Part shown: positions 1 through 6,473 of the stretch, piece by piece
How positions within the stretch are numbered: the first letter of the stretch is position 1
How the letters are laid out: each line of letters starts with the position of its first letter
From: Sulfuricella sp.
GTDB taxonomy: Bacteria > Pseudomonadota > Gammaproteobacteria > Burkholderiales > Sulfuricellaceae
Length of the DNA stretch: 6,868 nucleotides
Reading direction: 5' to 3'
Assembly: GCA_019911785.1 (NCBI GenBank)
Contig: JAIOJM010000361.1
Coordinates: 1 to 6,868, forward strand
The notes under the pieces: model-generated
Seen by the model: the letters and a program-made list of their open reading frames with translations, nothing else
Told to the model about the DNA's origin: nothing
The model's database searches: none
Program-made: the position numbers and the translations under genes

Positions 1-15
1 ATTTAATTATTTGTT

Positions 16-20
16 AGGGA
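16..20 (+). promoter_or_regulatory. Shine-Dalgarno site of secB
   Basis: AGGGA lies 6 nt before the ATG at 27, a good ribosome binding site that fixes the secB start. The upstream promoter is outside the window, or secB is read from an upstream gene. Confidence 0.7.
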
Positions 21-26
21 TCTTGC

Positions 27-488
27 ATGAGCGACGAGCAGCAGCAACCGACTTTTTCCATCGAAAAAATTTACGTCAAGGATTTGTCCCTGGAAATTCC
101 CCATGCGCCGACCATCTTTATGCAGCGCGAAACCCCGCAGATCGATGTGCAGCTGCACAATCAGGGTGGAATGGTGGACGAGGGCGTCTATGAAACCGTG
201 CTGACGGTCACTGTTACCGCCAAACTGGCCGAGGACAAAACCCTGTTTCTGGTGGAAGTTGCCCAGGCCGGGATATTCCAGATCCGTAATGTTCCCCAGG
301 ATGACATGGAGCCGATCCTCGGGATCACCTGCCCGAATATCCTGTTCCCCTACGTGCGCGAGACGATTTCGGATATGGTGTCGCGCGCCGGATTCCCGCC
401 GGTGTTGCTGAATCCGGTCAATTTCGAGTTGATGTACCAGCAGCAGCACATGCAGCAACCGGAAGTTGCAGCAGAAACGACTCACTGA
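27..488 (+). CDS. secB: Protein-export chaperone SecB
   Basis: SecB is a cytosolic homotetrameric chaperone that keeps precursor proteins unfolded and hands them to SecA for Sec-dependent export. The 153-residue product has the usual family length. It shows the core beta-sheet region (about residues 10-85) and the highly conserved stretch around residues 100-136, with the CPNILFPYVRETISDMVSR and GFPPVLLNPVNF segments, which closely match the SecB signature. The C-terminal tail after residue 137 is rich in Gln and His, as is common for this variable, disordered end. The ATG at 27 has a good Shine-Dalgarno site 6 nt upstream. The pairing secB-gpsA is common in proteobacteria, often with grxC just upstream; that position is outside the window. 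Identification is firm from sequence; the chaperone role is family knowledge. Confidence 0.97.
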   Translation: MSDEQQQPTFSIEKIYVKDLSLEIPHAPTIFMQRETPQIDVQLHNQGGMVDEGVYETVLTVTVTAKLAEDKTLFLVEVAQAGIFQIRNVPQDDMEPILGITCPNILFPYVRETISDMVSRAGFPPVLLNPVNFELMYQQQHMQQPEVAAETTH

Positions 489-518
489 TCGTCATGATGA
501 GCGACACCCGACAGGCTG

Positions 519-692
519 CTAGAAAAAGCTTTTAACCACGAATTTACACGAATAAAACACGAATGTTCACGAATAATCTTTTGGTTAGTATGGATAATCT
601 GACTCACCTGTTTGGTGGCACGATGATTGTCTCTAACTATTCGTGTTTATTCGTGAACATTCGTGTCATTTGTGGTTAATCGCTGTTTTTAG
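519..692. repeat. Palindromic array of CACGAAT-type repeats between secB and gpsA
   Basis: Almost the whole secB-gpsA gap is one large imperfect palindrome. ACGAAT recurs on the left arm at 538, 548, 559 and 569. The complement ATTCGT recurs on the right arm at 639, 649 and 659, with a one-base variant ATTTGT at 668. Spacing is therefore 9-11 bp, about one turn of the helix. The arms contain a perfect 20-bp inverted repeat (557-576 with 647-666) and a perfect 8-bp outer one (TTAACCAC 532-539 with 672-679). The similarity reaches CTAGAAAAAGC (519-529) against the complement of 681-692. The central 70 nt are unrelated to the arms, apart from a small CACC/GGTG hairpin (605-617). Transcribed, the region could fold into a long hairpin. 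Similar CACGAAT-type intergenic repeats occur in other bacteria as far as I recall; a function is unknown to me. Confidence 0.85.
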
Positions 693-693
693 A

Positions 694-1680
694 ATGAAGA
701 TCGCCGTGCTGGGTGCCGGCGCTTGGGGAACGGCACTTGCCGTCAGCCTCGCGGCACGCCATGAGGTGCATCTGTGGACGCGCAATCCGGCCCAGTGTGC
801 CGAGATGGCGGAAGAGCGCGTCAATCGGCGTTATCTGCCCGGATTTCCCTTCCCCGATGCCCTGCGGATCGAGCCGAAACTGGCTCAGGCGCTCGACCGG
901 GCCGATCTGGCCTTGGCGGTGGTGCCCACCGCGGGCTTCCGGCAGGTGGTGAGGCAGATGGCCGAACTGGGCGCGAGGATGCCGCTGGTCTGGGCATGCA
1001 AGGGCTTCGAGGCGGGAACGGCCAAGTTGCCGCACCAGGTGGTGGCGGAGGAGTTGGGCGGCAAGGCGCGATGCGGCGTGCTGTCCGGGCCGAGCTTTGC
1101 CCAGGAAGTGGCCAAGGGGTTGCCAACGGCGCTTACCCTGGCATCCCGCGACGAGCCCTTCGCCCATGCCATGGCACTGGAGTTGCACAGTCCCAGACTG
1201 CGGGTTTATTCCAGCCCGGATGTGGTCGGGGTCGAAGTCGGCGGCGCGGTCAAGAACGTCATGGCGATCGCGGCAGGCATTTCAGATGGCATGGGTTACG
1301 GCTACAACGCGCGCGCCGCCCTGATTACCCGCGGGCTGGCGGAAATCGGCCGGCTCGGCGTGGCCATGGGCGGCCGACCGGAAACTTTCATGGGGCTGAC
1401 CGGTGCGGGAGACCTGATCCTGACCTGCACCGGCGACCTGTCGCGTAACCGTACCGTGGGCCTGCGGCTGGCCAGGGGTGAGAAGCTTGAGGCCATCCTC
1501 GGCGACCTCGGTCATATCGCCGAAGGGGTGAATAGCGCCGCCGAGGTGCTGCGCCTCGCTCAGAACATGGATGTGGAGATGCCGATCACCCGCGCAGTGT
1601 TTCAGGTGCTGTTCGAGGGGATGCCTCCCGGCAAGGCAGTGGAGGCTTTGCTCAACCGCGAACCCAAGGCGGAGAATTAA
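694..1680 (+). CDS. gpsA: Glycerol-3-phosphate dehydrogenase [NAD(P)+]
   Basis: GpsA reduces dihydroxyacetone phosphate to sn-glycerol 3-phosphate, the backbone precursor of phospholipids; it acts in the cytosol. With the ATG at 694 the protein has 328 residues, normal for the family. The N-terminal Rossmann motif GAGAWG is at residues 7-12. [12 protein letters not shown] (131-142) is the conserved substrate-domain signature. Lys187 in GGAVKNVMA is the expected catalytic lysine. [10 protein letters not shown] (205-214) and GLTGAGDL (234-241) complete the C-terminal domain. The frame stays open upstream to a GTG at 643, but those 17 residues are translated repeat sequence and the Rossmann strand begins directly at 694, so 694 is preferred. 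No Shine-Dalgarno site is visible before 694 (the preceding bases are mostly T). The gene converges on trmL. Identification is firm; the start is likely but not proven. Confidence 0.96.
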   Translation: MKIAVLGAGAWGTALAVSLAARHEVHLWTRNPAQCAEMAEERVNRRYLPGFPFPDALRIEPKLAQALDRADLALAVVPTAGFRQVVRQMAELGARMPLVWACKGFEAGTAKLPHQVVAEELGGKARCGVLSGPSFAQEVAKGLPTALTLASRDEPFAHAMALELHSPRLRVYSSPDVVGVEVGGAVKNVMAIAAGISDGMGYGYNARAALITRGLAEIGRLGVAMGGRPETFMGLTGAGDLILTCTGDLSRNRTVGLRLARGEKLEAILGDLGHIAEGVNSAAEVLRLAQNMDVEMPITRAVFQVLFEGMPPGKAVEALLNREPKAEN

Positions 1681-1682
1681 AT

Positions 1683-1784
1683 GGTGAACTGTAAGCGGTG
1701 AGCTGTACTTCATTCTCCGAGCAGACTTAATCTGCACTGCTCACTGCTCACTGCTCACCGCTCACCGCTCACCGCTCACCGCTT
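1683..1784. repeat. Heptamer repeat (GCTCACY) with inverted left arm between convergent genes
   Basis: The 103-nt gap between the gpsA stop and the trmL stop is filled by repeats. Six perfect tandem 7-mers, GCTCACT twice then GCTCACC four times, run from 1739 to 1780. The complementary motif appears on the left as GGTGAAC (1683-1689) and GGTGAGC (1697-1703). An 11-bp perfect inverted pair joins 1693-1703 with 1774-1784. A smaller nested hairpin, GCAGA-CTTAA-TCTGC, lies at 1721-1735. A transcript from either gene could fold here, so it may act as a bidirectional terminator or RNA-stabilising structure, but there is no classical U-run. Terminator function is inference; the repeat is directly visible. 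Confidence 0.85.
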
Positions 1785-2248
1785 CAAACCCCACCCTCAA
1801 ACCCATTCTGCCGCCAGGCTTCAAACACCACCACCGCGACCGCGTTGGAAAGATTCAGGCTGCGGCTTTCCGCCCGCATCGGCAGACGGATGCGCCGGCT
1901 TTCGTCGAACTGCGCCAAAACCTCTACCGGCAGCCCTCGCGTTTCCGGGCCGAATACGAATACATCATCGCGCCGAAAGGCGACCTCGCTGTATCTCGTG
2001 CTCCCCTTCGTAGTAAGCGCAAACACTCGTCTCCCCCCGAACTGTCCCAGACACTCTTCCCAGTTCTCATGAGTTTTGACCGTGGCGTACTCATGGTAGT
2101 CCAGTCCGGCGCGTTGCAGCTGTTTGTCGTCCAGCGAAAACCCGAGCGGCTTGACCAGGTGCAGCCGGCAGCCGGTGTTGGCGCTGAGGCGGATGATATT
2201 GCCCGTGTTAGGGGGGATTTCAGGCTGGTAAAGGATGATGTCAAACAT
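1784..2248 (-). CDS. trmL: tRNA (cytidine/uridine-34 2'-O)-methyltransferase TrmL
   Basis: TrmL is a SPOUT-class methyltransferase that uses S-adenosylmethionine to methylate the 2'-OH of the wobble base (position 34) of certain tRNA-Leu species. The 154-residue protein has the standard short length of this family, which is a knotted domain without an extra RNA-binding domain. Visible signatures are the N-terminal [13 protein letters not shown] (residues 14-26), FGPETRGLP (99-107) and [15 protein letters not shown] (122-136), the last forming the trefoil-knot cofactor site. The ATG at 2248 begins with the typical [14 protein letters not shown]. It lies 23 nt after the comF stop on the same strand, so the two are probably co-transcribed. 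Its TGA directly abuts the heptamer repeat. Target specificity is taken from the family. Confidence 0.95.
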   Translation of the reverse strand: MFDIILYQPEIPPNTGNIIRLSANTGCRLHLVKPLGFSLDDKQLQRAGLDYHEYATVKTHENWEECLGQFGGRRVFALTTKGSTRYSEVAFRRDDVFVFGPETRGLPVEVLAQFDESRRIRLPMRAESRSLNLSNAVAVVVFEAWRQNGFEGGV

Positions 2249-2271
2249 GGGCTCTCGTCGGCAGGCTAAAA

Positions 2272-2985
2272 TTATTCAGGCAGGGTGCGCGCCACCACCC
2301 AGGCGCTCACTTCGGCGGCGCCGCGCTCTTTCAATATCCGGCTGATCTCGTTCAGGGTCGCTCCGGTGGTCATCACGTCGTCCAGCACGGCGATTTTTTT
2401 TCCAGCGAGATCAAGATCGCAGGCAAAGGCCCCGCGAACGTTGCGGCGGCGCTCCTTCCATTTCAGTCCGGCCTGGCTCGGGGTGTCGCGCGTGCGCTGG
2501 CAGGCATCGGCAATGAGTGGAATGTCCAGCCAGCGCGAAATCGGCTTGGCGATTTCAAGCGACTGGTTGAAGCCACGCTCCTGGAGTCGCCCAGGATGGA
2601 GAGGCATCGGCATCAGAAAATCCGGTTTGGGATGGTCGGTGGCGAGCTGAGCCAGCGGTTTCGCCAGTATTTCGGTTAGCGCAAGATTGCCCGAATATTT
2701 AAAGGCGTGCAGCAGGCGATCAATCGGGAAGTGGTAACTAAATGCCGCCAGGGTGCGTTCGAAAGCGGGTGGGTGCTGCAGGCAGGCTCCACAGACCTGG
2801 CCGTTCGGGGTGGGAAGGGCGCATACCGGGCAGGCGGGAGCCCGATAATGGGAAAGATCGGCGTCGCAACCCGTGCACAATAGCCGATTTAGCGTGCTTG
2901 CACCGCATAGTGCGCAATGATGCGGTAAAATGGCGTGCGCAATTTTTGCGCAACCGTTTAAAATGTAGGCTGAAAGATTTGACAA
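2272..2985 (-). CDS. comF: ComF family protein (double zinc-finger phosphoribosyltransferase-like)
   Basis: ComF proteins combine an N-terminal cysteine-rich zinc-binding part with a phosphoribosyltransferase-like domain. In several bacteria they are needed for DNA uptake in natural transformation (also called ComFC or GntX), but the exact reaction is not settled. The 237-residue product has four CxxC pairs: Cys24/27, 37/40, 52/55 and 65/68. The PRPP-binding signature [12 protein letters not shown] is at residues 200-211, followed by a typical C-terminal end. The frame offers no ATG or GTG near the beginning, so a TTG at 2985 is taken as the start; AAGGA lies about 11 nt upstream, rather far. 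An in-frame stop a little further upstream limits extension. A run of eight A bases in the coding strand (2394-2401) precedes the PRPP motif. No other competence gene is in the window, so a role in DNA uptake is family inference. Confidence 0.9.
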   Translation of the reverse strand: MSNLSAYILNGCAKIAHAILPHHCALCGASTLNRLLCTGCDADLSHYRAPACPVCALPTPNGQVCGACLQHPPAFERTLAAFSYHFPIDRLLHAFKYSGNLALTEILAKPLAQLATDHPKPDFLMPMPLHPGRLQERGFNQSLEIAKPISRWLDIPLIADACQRTRDTPSQAGLKWKERRRNVRGAFACDLDLAGKKIAVLDDVMTTGATLNEISRILKERGAAEVSAWVVARTLPE

Positions 2986-3007
2986 CTTTGGGCCGATCCT
3001 TGATGAT
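2979..3007 (+). promoter_or_regulatory. Likely sigma-70 promoter for the orf133-bioBFHC operon
   Basis: A perfect -35 hexamer TTGACA (2979-2984) is followed after 17 bp by GATGAT (3002-3007), which matches four of six bases of TATAAT. Transcription would begin near 3014, leaving a leader of about 34 nt before the ATG at 3048. The -35 overlaps the TTG start codon of divergent comF, so the two directions share a 62-bp space. I see no match to the enterobacterial BirA operator or a BioR-type palindrome here. This is a sequence match only. Confidence 0.5.
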
Positions 3008-3047
3008 TGCGCCCATTTTACTGTGAAAAATCAACCAAAGACGAATC

Positions 3048-3449
3048 ATGAAAACAGTTGAAAAATTGATTAGCGCGTCACAATGCCGCAGCTCGGCGCA
3101 GATTTTCATCATCGGCAGCATCATTTCCGTGCTGGTTCCCCCGCTCCTCATGGTCTGGATCGCCGCTTCGATCTTCGCCTACGCTTCCGTTGCGCACCAC
3201 CCCGATATGCGGGTCAGGGAATACCAGCGCTGGGCGGGATACCGTTTCTACGGCCTGGTCGGCACGCTGGTGGTGGCGCTTAACTTCAGCGGCGCGATGC
3301 AGGCTTGGCTGGGCGGCGGAATGAATTTGCTGCTCACGGTGTGGGTCTTGAGTCTATTGGTGATCGTGCCGCTGGGGATACGGGATTTGATCAGGATCAG
3401 CCGCGAAAATTGGCAGGATATGTTGGTGGAGGTGCAGGTTCATGAATGA
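3048..3449 (+). CDS. Small membrane protein of unknown function, coupled to bioB
   Basis: I do not recognise this 133-residue protein. After a short polar N-terminus it has a long hydrophobic stretch (about residues 19-49, broken by PP at 31-32), a second at about 68-88 and a third at about 92-112. It ends in a charged, probably cytoplasmic tail ([19 protein letters not shown]). The polar loop at 50-67 ([17 protein letters not shown]) is rich in Arg and Tyr. It looks like a three- or four-helix inner membrane protein without a signal peptidase site. The ATG at 3048 has only a weak purine-rich stretch upstream. Its stop overlaps the bioB start by 8 nt, so translation of the two is probably coupled, and it appears to be the first gene of the biotin operon. 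A role linked to biotin or its precursors is suggested by position only. It is too small for the biotin transporter BioY. Confidence 0.8.
   Translation: MKTVEKLISASQCRSSAQIFIIGSIISVLVPPLLMVWIAASIFAYASVAHHPDMRVREYQRWAGYRFYGLVGTLVVALNFSGAMQAWLGGGMNLLLTVWVLSLLVIVPLGIRDLIRISRENWQDMLVEVQVHE
3428..3434 (+). promoter_or_regulatory. Shine-Dalgarno site of bioB
   Basis: GGAGGTG lies 7 nt before the ATG at 3442, inside the end of the preceding gene. It is the strongest ribosome binding site noticed in the window and fixes the bioB start. Confidence 0.75.
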
Positions 3450-4434
3450 TCTATTCAATCCCGGTCAGGATGTAGCGGGAAAAGTTGCCGGGGAAGGCCG
3501 GCGCTGGTCCGTCGCAGAGGCCGAAGCGCTGTTCGCGCTGCCTTTCAGCGACCTGATGTTCCAGGCGCAAACCGTCCACCGATTCCATTTCGACCCGAAC
3601 GAAGTGCAGGTGAGCACCCTGCTTTCCATCAAGACCGGGGGATGCTCCGAGGACTGCGGCTACTGTTCCCAGTCGAAGCGCCACCATACCGGCGTGGAGC
3701 AGGAAAGCCTGCTGCAACTGGAAACCGTAGTCACCAAGGCCAAGGCAGCCAAGGACAAGGGCGCCACCCGTTTTTGCATGGGCGCGGCGTGGCGGGGACC
3801 GAAACAGAAAGACCTGGCGCCGGTGCTCGACATGATCGCCGCCGTGCGCGCCCTCGGGCTTGAGACCTGCGTGACCCTGGGGATGCTGAAGGAAGGCCAG
3901 GCCGAGCAACTGCGCGAGGCCGGCCTGGATTACTACAACCACAACCTGGACACCGCGCCGGAATACTACGGCGAGGTGGTGACCACCCACACCTATCAGG
4001 ATCGGCTCGATACCCTGGAGCAGGTGCGTGGCGTCGGCATCAAGGTGTGCTCCGGCGGCATCGTCGGCATGGGCGAGTCGCGCACTCACCGCGCTGCGCT
4101 GCTGACCCAGCTGGCCAATCTCAATCCGCCGCCGGAATCCGTGCCGATCAACCTGCTGGTGCAGGTAAAAGGCACGCCGCTGGATGGCGCCGAAGCGCTG
4201 GATCCGTTCGAGTTCGTGCGCACCGTCGCGGTGGCACGTATCCTCATGTCTCAAAGCCTGGTGCGACTTTCCGCCGGGCGCGAACAGATGGATGAGCCGC
4301 TGCAGGCGCTGTGCTTCCTGGCCGGTGCCAACTCCATTTTCTACGGCGAGAAGCTGCTGACCACCCCCAATCCTTCCGCGGATCAGGATCTGGCCCTGTT
4401 CGACAAGCTTGGCATCCGGGTGATGGGGGCTTAG
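3442..4434 (+). CDS. bioB: Biotin synthase
   Basis: BioB is a radical SAM enzyme that inserts sulfur between C6 and C9 of dethiobiotin, the last step of biotin synthesis. The 330-residue protein is close to the family's usual length. The radical SAM cluster motif CSEDCGYC supplies Cys68, Cys72 and Cys75. The ligands of the second, sacrificial [2Fe-2S] cluster are all present: Cys112 (RFCMGAAWR), Cys143 (ETCVTLG), Cys203 ([12 protein letters not shown]) and Arg275 (VRLSAGRE). These correspond to E. coli Cys97, Cys128, Cys188 and Arg260 with a constant offset of 15. The YNHNLDT segment (165-171) is also typical. The start overlaps the upstream gene by 8 nt and has a strong Shine-Dalgarno site. 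The gap to bioF is 117 nt and is mostly palindromic repeat. Identification is firm. Confidence 0.98.
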   Translation: MNDLFNPGQDVAGKVAGEGRRWSVAEAEALFALPFSDLMFQAQTVHRFHFDPNEVQVSTLLSIKTGGCSEDCGYCSQSKRHHTGVEQESLLQLETVVTKAKAAKDKGATRFCMGAAWRGPKQKDLAPVLDMIAAVRALGLETCVTLGMLKEGQAEQLREAGLDYYNHNLDTAPEYYGEVVTTHTYQDRLDTLEQVRGVGIKVCSGGIVGMGESRTHRAALLTQLANLNPPPESVPINLLVQVKGTPLDGAEALDPFEFVRTVAVARILMSQSLVRLSAGREQMDEPLQALCFLAGANSIFYGEKLLTTPNPSADQDLALFDKLGIRVMGA

Positions 4435-4447
4435 TCGGAAAGGCTAT

Positions 4448-4524
4448 TCACCGCAAAGGACGCGAAGGTTCGCAAAGGAAAGCGAATTGCATTACCTTGC
4501 GCTCCTCTGCGTCCTTTGCGGTGA
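4448..4524. repeat. Palindromic array of CGCAAAGGA repeats between bioB and bioF
   Basis: The bioB-bioF gap holds a palindrome whose arms are built from CGCAAAGGA-like units at 4452, 4461 and 4471, a 9-10 bp period. The right arm (4495-4524) carries their complements. The outer 16 bp are perfect: TCACCGCAAAGGACGC (4448-4463) pairs with 4509-4524. The inner parts pair with a few mismatches around a loop of roughly 16 nt. In the operon transcript this would be a long, stable hairpin after bioB, possibly protecting the upstream mRNA or lowering expression of bioF and later genes. A TTTT run (4531-4534) follows 6 nt after the stem, too weak and distant for a confident terminator. Related CGCAAAG/CGCAGAG intergenic repeats occur in other bacteria as far as I recall. 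Confidence 0.85.
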
Positions 4525-4551
4525 CAAGGGTTTTACTTAATTTGGACGTTC

Positions 4552-5712
4552 ATGCCTTTTTCCCACCTCTCCGATGAACTGAAAGACCTGGAAGCATCCG
4601 GCCTGCGCCGCCATCGTCGCGTGCTGGAAAGCCCGCAGGGCGCCCGGATCGTGGTGGACGGCAGGGAATACCTGTCCTTTTGCAGCAACGATTATCTCGG
4701 CCTTGCCAGCCACCCGGCCCTGATCGGGGCGGCGCAGTCGGCCGCAGCACGCTACGGCGTGGGGGCGGGAGCGTCCCATCTGGTAAGCGGCCACAGCGCG
4801 CTTCACCATGAACTGGAAACCGCGCTTGCCGCCTTCGCCGGCCTGCCTTCGGCGCTGCTTTTTTCCACCGGTTACATGGCCAATCTCGGCATCGTCACCG
4901 CCCTGGCCGGTCGCGACGACGAAATTTTCGCCGACAAGCTCAACCATGCCTCGCTCAACGATGCGGTGCTGCTGTCCCGCGCCAAATTCACGCGCTATCC
5001 GCACCTCGACCTGGTTGTGCTGGAGAAGCGGCTCGCCGCATCCAGGGCGAAGCGCAAGCTGGTGGTGACGGATGCCGTATTCAGCATGGACGGCGACATC
5101 GCTCCGGTGCCGGAATTGCTGGCTCTGTGCGAGCGCCACGACGCGCTGCTGGTGCTGGACGATGCCCATGGCTTCGGTGTGCTGGGCCGCACCGGACGCG
5201 GGGTGCTGGAGCATTTCGGCATCACCTCGGAACGTATCGTCTACATGGCCACCCTGGGCAAGGCCGCCGGCGTGTTCGGCGCGTTCGTCGCGGGACCGCT
5301 GGAGCTGACGGATTATCTGGTGCAGCGCGCCCGTTCCTATATTTACACCACCGCCACGCCGCCACTTCTGTCGGCGGCGCTTTCCGCGAGCCTGCGCTTG
5401 ATCGAAAGGGAAGCGTGGCGGCGCGAGCGCCTGCGGGCGTTGATCGCCGCTCTGAGGCAGGGCCTGAAGTTGCGGCGCTGGCGCCTGATGGACTCGACCA
5501 CGCCGATTCAGCCGGTGATCATCGGCTCCAACCAGGAAACGCTGGCGGTGAGCGAGGCGCTGCGCGAGCGTGGCGTCTGGGTGCCTGCGATACGCCCGCC
5601 AACCGTGCCCAAGGGCGAAGCGCGCCTGCGTATTTCGCTGTCGGCGGCGCATAGCCTGGAAGATGTGGCGCATTTGGCAGCGGCGCTGAACGAGTTGGAA
5701 AGTACCGCATGA
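4552..5712 (+). CDS. bioF: 8-amino-7-oxononanoate synthase
   Basis: BioF is a PLP-dependent alpha-oxoamine synthase that condenses pimeloyl-ACP (or -CoA) with L-alanine to give 8-amino-7-oxononanoate, releasing CO2. The 386-residue protein matches the usual length. Visible landmarks in order are CSNDYLG (44-50), GAGASHLVSG (71-80), STGYMAN (105-111), HASLNDA (132-138), TDAVFSMDGD (173-182), the cofactor-binding DDAHGFGVLG (203-212) and MATLGKAAG with the Schiff-base lysine at 237. The C-terminal PTVPKGEARLRISLSA completes the fold. The ATG at 4552 has a weak GGA 5 nt upstream and lies after the repeat. The stop overlaps the bioH start as ATGA. Identification is firm. AONS resembles KBL and ALAS, but the biotin gene context settles the assignment. 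Confidence 0.97.
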   Translation: MPFSHLSDELKDLEASGLRRHRRVLESPQGARIVVDGREYLSFCSNDYLGLASHPALIGAAQSAAARYGVGAGASHLVSGHSALHHELETALAAFAGLPSALLFSTGYMANLGIVTALAGRDDEIFADKLNHASLNDAVLLSRAKFTRYPHLDLVVLEKRLAASRAKRKLVVTDAVFSMDGDIAPVPELLALCERHDALLVLDDAHGFGVLGRTGRGVLEHFGITSERIVYMATLGKAAGVFGAFVAGPLELTDYLVQRARSYIYTTATPPLLSAALSASLRLIEREAWRRERLRALIAALRQGLKLRRWRLMDSTTPIQPVIIGSNQETLAVSEALRERGVWVPAIRPPTVPKGEARLRISLSAAHSLEDVAHLAAALNELESTA

Positions 5713-6473
5713 GCGTGCACATCGAAATTGTGGGCAGGGGTCCAGACCTCGCCCTGCTCCACGGCTGGGGAATGCACGGCGGGGTGTGGGACGGGGTACG
5801 CGATGCCTTGGCGCAGCGTTTTCGGCTGCATATCGTCGATTTGCCCGCCTATGGAGCAAGTCCGGCAGTCGAACCTTACACTCTGGAACGTCTTGCTCGC
5901 GCCGTGGCGGCAGCACTGCCGGAACAGGTTCAAGTTTGCGGCTGGTCGCTGGGCGGGCAGGTGGCGCTGGAGATGGCGCGGCTGTTCCCCGACCAGATCA
6001 AGCGCCTGGTTTTGACGGCCACCACGCCGTGCTTTACGGCGCGGGAAGACTGGCCATGCGCGGTGCGGCGCGAAGTGCTGCTGGAGTTCGCGGCTGCCCT
6101 GGAAACCGATTACGAAGGCACGCTGAAGCGCTTTTTGGCTCTCCAGGCGCGCGGCGGCGATGAAGTGAAAACGGTGCTGAAACGCTTGCGCGACATTTTG
6201 TTTACTCGCGGCCGCCCGGATGTGCAAACCTTGCGGACGGGACTGAACATTCTGCTGGAGAGCGACTTGCGCGACCGCGCCGCGACGATTGAAACGCAGA
6301 CCTTGCTGCTGCACGGCGGGCGCGACATGCTCACCCCGGCGGGGGCTGCGCACTGGCTTGCCGGACAGATGCCGGAAGCGCGCCTGGAGGTGTTGCCGGG
6401 CGCCGCCCATGCGCCGTTTCTGTCGCACCCCGTGGAATTTACCGAAATTGTGACCGGATTTTTAAATGACTGA
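5709..6473 (+). CDS. bioH: Pimeloyl-[acyl-carrier protein] methyl ester esterase
   Basis: BioH is an alpha/beta-hydrolase that cleaves the methyl ester of pimeloyl-ACP, ending the disguised fatty acid elongation begun by BioC and releasing the substrate for BioF. The 254-residue protein is nearly the size of E. coli BioH. The catalytic triad is visible: Ser80 in GWSLGG, Asp206 in HGGRDMLTP and His234 in GAAHAPF. HGWGM (18-22) carries the oxyanion-side Trp typical of BioH, and TTPCFTAREDWP (105-116) is a BioH-specific stretch rather than a generic hydrolase one. Its ATG shares four bases (ATGA) with the bioF stop, and its own end overlaps bioC by 8 nt, so translational coupling is likely. In E. 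coli bioH is outside the bio operon; here it sits directly before its partner bioC. Confidence 0.96.
   Translation: MSVHIEIVGRGPDLALLHGWGMHGGVWDGVRDALAQRFRLHIVDLPAYGASPAVEPYTLERLARAVAAALPEQVQVCGWSLGGQVALEMARLFPDQIKRLVLTATTPCFTAREDWPCAVRREVLLEFAAALETDYEGTLKRFLALQARGGDEVKTVLKRLRDILFTRGRPDVQTLRTGLNILLESDLRDRAATIETQTLLLHGGRDMLTPAGAAHWLAGQMPEARLEVLPGAAHAPFLSHPVEFTEIVTGFLND

Noticed and set aside
538..673. CRISPR-like array
   Set aside because: Units are only about 6-7 bp at a 10-bp period, inverted between arms, without spacers of normal length or cas genes.
519..692. Miniature inverted-repeat transposable element (MITE)
   Set aside because: It has terminal inverted similarity, but I see no clear target-site duplication and the arms are internally repetitive, so the MITE label cannot be supported.
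643..693. N-terminal extension of GpsA from a GTG at 643
   Set aside because: The 17 residues are translation of the palindromic repeat, have no Shine-Dalgarno site, and precede the normal Rossmann start at the ATG at 694.
2986..3047. BirA or BioR operator before the biotin operon
   Set aside because: No sequence resembling the enterobacterial BirA palindrome or a BioR-type site was found in the divergent space.
3451..4254. 267-codon open frame on the minus strand opposite bioB
   Set aside because: Antisense shadow of bioB with no recognisable domain.
4509..4534. Rho-independent terminator after bioB
   Set aside because: The stem is strong, but the only T run is four bases, 6 nt after the stem, and the downstream genes continue the same pathway.
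4537..5916. 459-codon open frame on the minus strand opposite bioF and bioH
   Set aside because: Composition is rich in Arg, Gln, His and Ala with no domain, as expected for a frame antisense to GC-rich genes; bioF on the other strand has every family motif.
5508..6428. 306-codon open frame on the minus strand opposite bioH
   Set aside because: Antisense shadow; bioH is complete with its catalytic triad on the plus strand.
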